64,000 nt of DNA, from positions 1-64,000 of the forward strand of contig NZ_SLVJ01000009.1 of assembly GCF_004345325.1 (NCBI RefSeq), given 5' to 3'. Shown here in pieces: positions 57,811 to 64,000 of the stretch. Under the pieces are notes generated by a model. It worked only from the letters and a program-made list of their open reading frames with translations. It did no database searches and had not been told where the DNA came from. Each line of letters begins with the position of its first letter. Within the stretch, counting starts at the first letter, position 1. The position numbers and the translations under genes were made by a program. This DNA comes from Acinetobacter calcoaceticus (lineage in GTDB: Bacteria; Pseudomonadota; Gammaproteobacteria; Pseudomonadales; Moraxellaceae).

Positions 57811-59061
57811 ATGGGGTTTACTCGCATCGAAGGTGTATTACACGCCGAACAGTGCGCGCTGGATCAGTTGGCGCAACAGTTTTCTACACCTCTCTATGTG
57901 TATTCAAAAGCAGCCTTACAAAACAACTATTTGGCACTCGATCGAGCTTTTGACTTCATTGAACACCAAATTTGTTTTGCAGTGAAATCTAACTCTAACT
58001 TGGCTGTGCTCAATGTCTTGGCCAAATTGGGGTCAGGCTTTGATATCGTGACCGGTGGAGAGTTGGCACGAGTGTTGGCTGCGGGTGGAGATCCTAGTAA
58101 GATTGTATTTTCTGGCCTTGGTAAAACTGAAGCGGATATTCAAAAAGCCCTTGAAGTCGGTATTGCCTGTTTTAATGTGGAATCACACGCTGAGCTAGAT
58201 CGGATTGAAAAAGTGGCGGCTGCGCTTGGTCGTAAAGCGCCGATCTCGTTACGGGTTAATCCAGACGTGGATGCCAAAACCCATCCTTATATTTCAACAG
58301 GTCTAAAAGAAAATAAATTCGGTATCCCTTCGGATGTGGTGTTTGAAACCTATCAATATGCAGCATCATTGCCGCATTTAGACATTGTGGGTATCGATTG
58401 TCATATTGGTTCGCAATTGACTGAAACCCAACCCTTTGTGGATGCACTTGATCGCGTTATCGGCATGATCAAGCAGCTCAAAGCTTTGGGCATCACCCTT
58501 AAACATATCGATATCGGTGGTGGTCTTGGGGTGCAGTATCAAGATGAAATGCCGCCTAGCTTTGCTGAATATGCACAAGCCATGCGTCCAGCATTGGAGC
58601 AATTGGGGCTTAAAGTGTATATGGAGCCGGGTCGTTGTATCTCTGCGCATGCTGGGGTGTTGTTGACCAAAGTCGATCTACTCAAACCGACCAATCATCG
58701 TAATTTTGCCATTATTGATGCCGCAATGAATGACTTGATTCGTCCATCACTTTATCAAGCGTGGATGGATATCCAATCGGTGAAGCCATCTGCAACTGTG
58801 CAAAGCAAGCCATGGGATATCGTGGGTGCGATTTGTGAAACCGGTGATTTCTTAGGCAAACAACGTGATTTGGCCTTGCAACAAGGTGATTATCTGGCGG
58901 TATTTGCAGCAGGTGCTTATGGTTTTGTCATGAGCTCAAATTATAATAGCCGCGGTCGCGCTGCTGAAATTATGGTTGATGCCGATAAAGCCTATGTGAT
59001 TCGAGAAAGAGAGACGATTGAATCATTGTGGGAAAATGAACATTTACTGCCTGAGGAGTAG
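57811..59061 (+). CDS. lysA: Diaminopimelate decarboxylase
   Basis: PLP enzyme converting meso-diaminopimelate to lysine, 416 residues. It has an alanine-racemase-type barrel with the PLP Lys in CFAVKSNSNLAVL, SGLGKTEADI, HIGSQLTE, and DIGGGLGVQY (phosphate loop). The C-terminal part has EPGRCISAHAG, CETGDFLG and AGAYGFVMSSNYNSR. AAAAGGAAAT precedes the ATG. The stop is six bases before dapF, so the two are co-translated. Confidence 0.95.
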   Translation: MGFTRIEGVLHAEQCALDQLAQQFSTPLYVYSKAALQNNYLALDRAFDFIEHQICFAVKSNSNLAVLNVLAKLGSGFDIVTGGELARVLAAGGDPSKIVFSGLGKTEADIQKALEVGIACFNVESHAELDRIEKVAAALGRKAPISLRVNPDVDAKTHPYISTGLKENKFGIPSDVVFETYQYAASLPHLDIVGIDCHIGSQLTETQPFVDALDRVIGMIKQLKALGITLKHIDIGGGLGVQYQDEMPPSFAEYAQAMRPALEQLGLKVYMEPGRCISAHAGVLLTKVDLLKPTNHRNFAIIDAAMNDLIRPSLYQAWMDIQSVKPSATVQSKPWDIVGAICETGDFLGKQRDLALQQGDYLAVFAAGAYGFVMSSNYNSRGRAAEIMVDADKAYVIRERETIESLWENEHLLPEE

Positions 59062-59067
59062 TTCGAG

Positions 59068-59913
59068 ATGTTATTAGAATTTACTAAAATGCATGGTCTA
59101 GGCAATGACTTTATGGTGGTGGATCTGATTAGCCAACGTGCTTATCTCGATGCGCTGACCATACGTCGTCTGGCTGACCGCAATTTTGGTGTGGGTTTTG
59201 ATCAACTCCTCATCGTAGAACCACCTGATTTTGCCAATGTTGATTTTAAATACCGTATTTTCAATGCCGATGGCTCCGAAGTTGAGCAGTGTGGCAATGG
59301 GGTGCGTTGTTTTGCGCGCTTCGTGCACGATCGCCATTTGACCAATAAACGTAAATTTAAAGTCCAAACCACTTCAGGCATCGTTGAACCTGAATTGGGT
59401 GGCAATGGTTGGGTACGCGTCAACATGGGTTATCCAAAGTTTCATCCTCAAGAGATTCCATTTCTTGCCGATGAAGCTGAAAACCTCTATGACTTAACCC
59501 TCGCGAATGAGGAAGTCCTGAGTATTGATGTGGTCAACATGGGTAATCCGCATGCAGTGACCATCGTCAATGATATTCTGACTACTGATGTGGCAAAACT
59601 AGGGCCGCAAATCGAATCGCATCAGCGTTTCCCACAACGGGTTAATGCTGGATTTATGCAGATTATCGATGAAACCCATGCACGCTTAAGAGTATTCGAA
59701 CGCGGTGTGGGTGAAACCATGGCCTGTGGTACGGGCGCGTGTGCAGCCGCAGTCTCCGCGATGCGCCGTGGTTTATTGGCCAGTGCGGTTGAGATCGAGT
59801 TGGCTGGGGGTAAATTGCAGATCGAATGGCGTGAAGGCGATGTGGTCTGGATGACGGGTCCAACGGCAACGGTATTTGAAGGTCGATTAGATCTACGCTA
59901 TTTCCAAAGCTAA
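59068..59913 (+). CDS. dapF: Diaminopimelate epimerase
   Basis: Interconverts LL- and meso-diaminopimelate for cell wall and lysine. In the 281-residue protein the two catalytic cysteines are in [13 protein letters not shown] and [27 protein letters not shown] at the N-terminus and VNMGNPHAV are typical. It is coupled to lysA. In many gammaproteobacteria a DUF484 gene and xerC follow directly; here two other genes intervene before xerC. Confidence 0.95.
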   Translation: MLLEFTKMHGLGNDFMVVDLISQRAYLDALTIRRLADRNFGVGFDQLLIVEPPDFANVDFKYRIFNADGSEVEQCGNGVRCFARFVHDRHLTNKRKFKVQTTSGIVEPELGGNGWVRVNMGYPKFHPQEIPFLADEAENLYDLTLANEEVLSIDVVNMGNPHAVTIVNDILTTDVAKLGPQIESHQRFPQRVNAGFMQIIDETHARLRVFERGVGETMACGTGACAAAVSAMRRGLLASAVEIELAGGKLQIEWREGDVVWMTGPTATVFEGRLDLRYFQS

Positions 59914-59948
59914 GCTTGGGTTGCAGTGAATCTGCATGATTCCGGTTC

Positions 59949-59980
59949 AAAAAAAGCACTGTAGATCAGTGCTTTTTTTT
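59949..59980 (+). terminator. Intrinsic terminator of lysA-dapF
   Basis: AAAAAGCACTG pairs with CAGTGCTTTTT around TAGAT, followed by more T residues. Confidence 0.9.
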
Positions 59981-60052
59981 GTAGTGTGCTTTGGCTATGA
60001 TCGGGGTGCTACTCAATCGCAGTATAATTTTTACAATCGAGCATAACCTACG

Positions 60053-61135
60053 ATGAAATTAGAAAAAAACAATCAAATTCAAGGCGCAATCTATGGCTTA
60101 TTGGTCGGTGATGCAGTGGGCGTACCGTATGAGTTTCACCACGCAGATCAGCTCCCAGCATTGGATGAGATTGAGATGGTTCCGCCCATCAATTTTAATC
60201 GGACTTATGCGCATATACCCGTAGGGACATGGTCAGATGATGGTGCACAAGCGCTGTGTTTACTGGCATCACTGTTACATACCGATGTACAAACTTGTGA
60301 CGATGCAAAAACACATGCTGATGCACAAACTCTTGCCAATGCAAAAACACATGCCAATGCACAAATAGATACAGAACTAGAGACATCTGCAGTTGAGGTG
60401 TCCATAAGCGTCGCTCAAGGTGTACAGGTTTTTGATGCTGAGGATTTTGCGCGACGTCTGAGTAACTGGTATCGCTGCGGTTATATGGCAGTGGACTTTG
60501 AAGTGTTTGATGTGGGTATCCAAACGCGAGAAGCTTTAGTGCGTTTTGCCGAAGGGGTCTCAATCTCGGATATGGGCAATACGGATGAACGTTCAAATGG
60601 CAATGGTTCCTTAATGCGCTGCCTGCCTTTGGCCTTGTGGCATCAAGGCAGTGATGCCGAATTGGTGGCGATGGCTTATGCACAGTCTCATCTCACGCAT
60701 GCACATATACGCTCTAAAATTTGTTGTGCATTTTATTGTTTATGGGCCAGATATTTACTCCAAGGGCAGGAGGTCAATGCTGCATGGGACTTGGCTGAAG
60801 CCACTTTACTGAGCTTCTATCAACATCGGCCGATAGAGTTGGTTGAACTGCAGTCACAGGTCTGCCCAGCACAGGCTTTCCCGATTAAAGGCAGTGGCTA
60901 TGTGGTGGATTGTTTGCATTCGGCTAAATTTGCCTTGCAGCAAGCCAGTTATGCAGATGTTATTAAAGCTGCGATTGCATTGGGCAATGACACGGATACC
61001 ACGGCCTGTGTGGCGGGTGGCTTAGCAGGCATTATATTTGCTGATGTGGGTATTCCAGAACACTGGATGGCCGCCTTGCGTGGACGAGATTTGGTCGATC
61101 CATTGCTAGCGACTTTACTCGATACATCGGCTTGA
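60053..61135 (+). CDS. ADP-ribosylglycohydrolase family protein
   Basis: Predicted Mg-dependent hydrolase (DraG/ARH fold) that removes ADP-ribose from a target or cleaves ADP-ribose derivatives; 360 residues. Metal-site motifs are GLLVGDAVGVPYEF (12-28), TWSDDGA with S61, D62 and D63, NGNGSLMRCLPLAL, and GNDTDTTACVAGG near the C-terminus. A non-family insertion at about residues 82-120 consists partly of six-residue repeats (DAKTHA, DAQTLA, NAKTHA, NAQIDT). It lies after the dapF terminator, with a small acidic-protein gene 71 bp downstream. The target is unknown. Confidence 0.88.
   Translation: MKLEKNNQIQGAIYGLLVGDAVGVPYEFHHADQLPALDEIEMVPPINFNRTYAHIPVGTWSDDGAQALCLLASLLHTDVQTCDDAKTHADAQTLANAKTHANAQIDTELETSAVEVSISVAQGVQVFDAEDFARRLSNWYRCGYMAVDFEVFDVGIQTREALVRFAEGVSISDMGNTDERSNGNGSLMRCLPLALWHQGSDAELVAMAYAQSHLTHAHIRSKICCAFYCLWARYLLQGQEVNAAWDLAEATLLSFYQHRPIELVELQSQVCPAQAFPIKGSGYVVDCLHSAKFALQQASYADVIKAAIALGNDTDTTACVAGGLAGIIFADVGIPEHWMAALRGRDLVDPLLATLLDTSA
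60302..60373 (+). repeat. In-frame 18-bp tandem repeat inside the ADP-ribosylglycohydrolase gene
   Basis: Four 18-bp units starting GATGCAAAAACACATGCT, GATGCACAAACTCTTGCC, AATGCAAAAACACATGCC and AATGCACAAATAGATACA. They form a 36-bp higher-order unit twice. The expansion or loss of units would keep the frame. Confidence 0.8.
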
Positions 61136-61206
61136 TTTATAACATTTGCTTAATGTATGTCAGCAATGACGATGTAGAACATTTTTAGGCAGGTGAGGAG
61201 TGTATT

Positions 61207-61629
61207 GTGGCGATAGATCGGATGGATTGGCATAGCGATTCAGCTTTGGAACAAGGCTTAAATGAAGAAAGTGCCGCTACACATATCGGCATGTATCTGG
61301 CTTGGATCATTGAGCATGAGCTGGTGGGTGAGTTTCATCTTGAGGAGAGTGCTGCCGCCTTACAGCAGCTCAAAGATCGACAGATTAGCGGTCGAGATTT
61401 TTTGATTGAGCTCTGTGATGAGAAATTTTGGGAAGAAGATTTAAACCCTGAAGGCTTGGCATTTACCCAAGCCTATTATGAAAATGATGCGGATTATTTT
61501 AATGACTATATAGAAGTCTTGGCACAGGATCTGCCCAGTCTGTATCATGTTGAAAATAGTTGGGACAATTATGAGTGCATTGCGCAGCGCATCAATCAGC
61601 GTTATCAGGATTGGAAGCTCAAGGTCTAA
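61207..61629 (+). CDS. Small acidic protein, DUF7832-like
   Basis: Cytoplasmic protein of 140 residues, strongly acidic and aromatic-rich: WHSDS, THIGMYLAWIIEHELVG, FLIELCDEKFWEEDLN and AYYENDADYFNDYIEVL. It resembles small immunity-like or DUF7832 proteins; this is a recollection, not a search result. The GTG start has GAGGAG six bases upstream, which supports it over later starts. It lies 71 bp after the ADP-ribosylglycohydrolase gene with no terminator between, so they may form a two-gene unit. Confidence 0.65.
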   Translation: MAIDRMDWHSDSALEQGLNEESAATHIGMYLAWIIEHELVGEFHLEESAAALQQLKDRQISGRDFLIELCDEKFWEEDLNPEGLAFTQAYYENDADYFNDYIEVLAQDLPSLYHVENSWDNYECIAQRINQRYQDWKLKV

Positions 61630-61738
61630 AGCCATGCCGCTGATGTCACCCTACGATGATCAAGAGGATCTGGTCTGTTCGTGTTAAGCTTGCGCGATGA
61701 GAAAATTAGTCAATTGTATCTTTTAGGATGATGAGCCC

Positions 61739-62665
61739 ATGAGTCAGGTGCAATATGGCGCAATGCAATTACTGTCAATGTGGCTCAAAGATCGCCAAAT
61801 CCAAAATCAATCCGCACATACCTTAGATGCTTATTTTCGTGATGTTTCTGGGTTTATCGATTTCTGTTATCAAAAAAACCTTGAACTTAGACAGGTAGAA
61901 AGTTCGGATCTTCGCGAGTACTTGGCCTTTAAAGTCGAACAGCGTCAGCTTAGCTCTACCAGTTTGCAACGTCACTTAACCTCGATCCGACAATTTATGA
62001 AATGGGCGGAGCAGGGCAACTACTTGGCGATCAATCCCAGTGATGATTTACAGCTCAAGCGTCAACCTCGTGCCTTGCCAGGTTTGATCGATATCGAGAC
62101 AGTCAATCAGATCATGGATCAAGCCCCGCCTGAAAAACCGATTGAAAAACAGCTGTGGTATCGTGACCGCGCATTGTTGGAATTGTTATATTCCAGTGGC
62201 CTGCGTTTGGCGGAAATACAGGGCTTGGATATTCGAGATATTGATTTTGGGCGCTTGTTACTGCGGATTACTGGTAAGGGCAATAAAACCCGTATCGTGC
62301 CTTTTGGCGGTAAAGCCAAAAGCAGTTTGATCGAATGGCTACAAATCTATCGCATTTGGCAGGGTGAATTTAGCCCTGAGTCAGCAGTATTTATTAGCCA
62401 AAAAGGTGCCAGACTCAGCACACGTCAAATTGAAAACCGGGTGAAGTATCAAGCACAACGCGCCGGGGTCAATGTCGATTTGCACCCGCATTTATTAAGA
62501 CACTGTTTTGCCACCCATATGTTGGCCAATAGCCGAGATCTACGCGCCGTGCAGGAAATGCTTGGACACAGTAATTTGACCACAACTCAGATTTATACCC
62601 ATGTTGATTTTGAGCATTTGGCGCAGGTTTACGACCAAGCGCATCCTCGCGCACATAAACCTTAA
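61739..62665 (+). CDS. xerC: Tyrosine recombinase XerC
   Basis: Resolves chromosome dimers at dif together with XerD. In the 308-residue protein, the N-terminal SAM-like core-binding domain (about 8-95) precedes the catalytic domain with Arg in YSSGLRLAEIQG, Lys in GKGNKTR, the HPHLLRHCFATH box (H and R), and the nucleophile Tyr in TTQIYTHV with LGHSNL before it. The usual S of LRHSFA is C here. Its place downstream of dapF is the ancestral one, which favours XerC over a phage integrase. Confidence 0.93.
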   Translation: MSQVQYGAMQLLSMWLKDRQIQNQSAHTLDAYFRDVSGFIDFCYQKNLELRQVESSDLREYLAFKVEQRQLSSTSLQRHLTSIRQFMKWAEQGNYLAINPSDDLQLKRQPRALPGLIDIETVNQIMDQAPPEKPIEKQLWYRDRALLELLYSSGLRLAEIQGLDIRDIDFGRLLLRITGKGNKTRIVPFGGKAKSSLIEWLQIYRIWQGEFSPESAVFISQKGARLSTRQIENRVKYQAQRAGVNVDLHPHLLRHCFATHMLANSRDLRAVQEMLGHSNLTTTQIYTHVDFEHLAQVYDQAHPRAHKP

Positions 62666-62711
62666 TCTGACGATTGCAGGATAGAGTGATTGAATCGCTT
62701 GCGCGCTTTAA

Positions 62712-63287
62712 TTAATCCTGAGCTTGAGTAGACCAGTCTTTGCGATCAATACGATAGAGCTTATGTTGCTGCAATGGACTGCTGGCATCAAGTTCGGGGT
62801 GGTTGAATAGTTCTACAAAGTGCATACCTAAGCGTTGCATGACTTTTTCCGAAGGCAGATTTTGTGCAGCAGTAAAGGCCACCACCTGTTCAAGTTGTAG
62901 GTGCTCGAAAGCAAAGTCGAGGCTGGCTGATGCAGCTTCGGTGGCATAGCCTAGGCCCCAATAGGCTTTGGCAAGGCGCCATCCGATTTCCACACAAGGT
63001 GAAAAAGAAAATTGGCTTGGTTGCGCATGCAGCCCTACAAAGCCAATACATTGATTACTGTCTTTGAGTGCAACTGACCAAAAGCCCCAACCTTGTTTGA
63101 GAATGTAGTCTTGGCATAAGTCAGCGAGTTGATCACTTTGCTGTTGGTCGAGTGGCTTCGGGAAATAACGCATCACTTCGGGATCGGCATTCAACGCTGC
63201 GAAGTGAGGATAATCCGCTGCGATCCAAGGTCTAATGATGAGTCGAGGGGTATGGAGTTGATGGAGTAGCATAGGTCGAATTTTCAT
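62712..63287 (-). CDS. GNAT-family N-acetyltransferase (RimJ/RimL-like)
   Basis: Acetyl-CoA-dependent transferase, 191 residues from the ATG at 63287; starts at 63320 or 63272 are possible. The Acetyltransf_3 pattern is visible: LHTPRLIIRPW, FAALNADPEVMRYFPKPL, CIGFVGLHAQ, EIGWRLAKAYWGLGYATEAASASLDFAFEHL and SEKVMQRLGM. The acceptor is unknown; relatives act on ribosomal proteins or small amines. It is convergent with xerC. Confidence 0.88.
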   Translation of the reverse strand: MKIRPMLLHQLHTPRLIIRPWIAADYPHFAALNADPEVMRYFPKPLDQQQSDQLADLCQDYILKQGWGFWSVALKDSNQCIGFVGLHAQPSQFSFSPCVEIGWRLAKAYWGLGYATEAASASLDFAFEHLQLEQVVAFTAAQNLPSEKVMQRLGMHFVELFNHPELDASSPLQQHKLYRIDRKDWSTQAQD

Positions 63288-63835
63288 GAAAGTGCTTGAT
63301 ATCGTATATAGATACAGCATAGAAATGATCCGTCAATGATTGCCAACAAATTTCCAGAATTATTCCAGTGTGTGTATTTTCATCATGCCGTGATCAAAGT
63401 GTGAAAATATAGCTGGCATCAATCAGCAAATGTGTAAGCGACTGGATTTTATTGGAGAAAATTTTGTAGTAATTTTATCTAATATGACAGTTAATTAAAC
63501 GTTTTTATCGCTTCAATCAGAAAATGGAATATCTGGTTTTTGATCGAATCCAGCCTAATTGTGAGAATGATTCTAATCTCTATTTTTGGATAAATGTGAT
63601 TGAAATCAAGTGTTAATAATGATTTTTTGCCCAAACTCTGTAAGCTTTGAGTTTAAGCTTAGGGTTAAAATGAACCATGCGTTCAGAGTTTTTACGCTTT
63701 TTTACAGCTCTTTTTGGAATTGTGACTTGACCGAAATGCCAAACACATTGCAAGATAGGGCACCTAAAAAATTTAAATGAAGAGTTATTATAACTTTTCT
63801 CAACATTTACTTTTGCTTAAACAGCCGAGGAATAC
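63288..63835. other. Long upstream region of etfB
   Basis: No gene is seen in about 550 bp. It holds a Fur-box-like site within a possible promoter at 63559-63586, and is otherwise AT-rich. Confidence 0.5.
63562..63576. promoter_or_regulatory. Fur-box-like site
   Basis: TGAGAATGATTCTAA matches 11 of 14 defined positions of the 7-1-7 Fur consensus TGATAAT-N-ATTATCA. It lies in the spacer of a possible promoter, TTGTGA 63559-63564 and TATTTT 63581-63586. Confidence 0.35.
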
Positions 63836-64000
63836 ATGAAGGCTCTTGTTGCTGTAAAACGCGTGGTTGATGCCAACGTGAAAGTTCGCGTAAAACCGGA
63901 CAATAGTGGGGTTGACCTAACCAACGTTAAAATGTCAATCAACCCGTTTTGTGAAATTGCAGTGGAAGAAGCAGTTCGCTTAAAAGAAAAGGGAACAGTT
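63836..64000 (+). CDS. etfB: Electron transfer flavoprotein beta subunit, 5' part
   Basis: First 55 codons; the gene runs off the right edge. [22 protein letters not shown] and [20 protein letters not shown] are the conserved start of the ETF beta subunit, which passes electrons from acyl-CoA and other dehydrogenases to ETF-ubiquinone oxidoreductase. GAGGAAT precedes the ATG. etfA is expected downstream outside the window. Confidence 0.93.
   Translation, partial: MKALVAVKRVVDANVKVRVKPDNSGVDLTNVKMSINPFCEIAVEEAVRLKEKGTV

Noticed and set aside
60195..60683. Minus-strand frame of 162 codons over the ADP-ribosylglycohydrolase gene
   Set aside because: It arises from the antisense of the 18-bp repeats (His/Val-rich repeats) and has no start signals.

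Overview
The window looks like a chromosomal segment of an Acinetobacter species (Moraxellaceae, Gammaproteobacteria). Indicators are a catechol 1,2-dioxygenase whose iron ligands sit at the positions known from A. baylyi CatA, a CatM/BenM-type regulator with ATAC-N7-GTAT operators, an extended 84-residue CsrA behind alaS-lysC, the hisZ-purA pair, the lptM-lysA-dapF...xerC order, and moderately AT-rich DNA with very AT-rich intergenic stretches. The species cannot be fixed from the sequence. Most of the window is core genome. There is no complete mobile element, no CRISPR array and no rRNA operon.

Layout. 0.2-12.4 kb: glycerophosphodiesterase lipoprotein, lone RND pump permease, mgtE with a long structured leader, a DUF4112 protein, htpX, two lytic transglycosylases, ttcA (preceded by a cluster of DnaA-box-like sites) and an SCP2-fold protein. 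12.7-18.7 kb: greB, tRNA-Ser, then a catechol block: catA with a CatM/BenM operator at about -63, two adjacent dynamin-like GTPases, and a catM-like regulator with an operator over its own ribosome binding site. 18.9-24.6 kb: a complete urtABCDE urea-type ABC transporter operon without urease genes. 24.6-27.1 kb: an ecotin gene, then 1.6 kb with no intact gene that holds a candidate structured small RNA, possible gene remnants and a truncated IS5-family orfA. 27.1-31.4 kb: purine permease with a leader terminator, adenine deaminase, cytochrome b561, rnhB. 31.5-36.0 kb (minus strand): alaS-lysC-csrA. 36.4-41.2 kb: GAPDH-like gene, two decayed genes, hisZ, purA. 41.4-50.2 kb: small membrane proteins, an M48 lipoprotein protease, a DUF6670-type protein, DUF815 ATPase, a patatin overlapping a kinase-like protein, a Leu-Trp-Leu tRNA cluster, sodB and a Nif3-family gene. 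50.3-57.4 kb: DegS-type protease, Tim44-like protein, radA, AGCS alanine symporter and CycA-type permease. 57.5-64.0 kb: lptM, lysA, dapF, an ADP-ribosylglycohydrolase plus a small acidic partner inserted before xerC, a GNAT acetyltransferase, and the start of etfB at the right edge.

How genes work together. catA and its regulator share the same operator type and enclose the dynamin pair. The Urt proteins form one transporter. The purine permease and adenine deaminase form an adenine salvage unit. lysC, lysA and dapF belong to the lysine/diaminopimelate pathway. HtpX, the M48 lipoprotein, the DegS-like protease, the transglycosylases and ecotin form an envelope-maintenance set.

The strongest candidates for something not yet described are the RNA at about 25848-26072, the structured mgtE leader, the catA-dynamin-dynamin-catM arrangement with a regulator carrying mixed CatM/BenM residues, and the ADP-ribosylglycohydrolase/small-protein module. 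All calls were made by reading the sequence; no database search or folding program was run.
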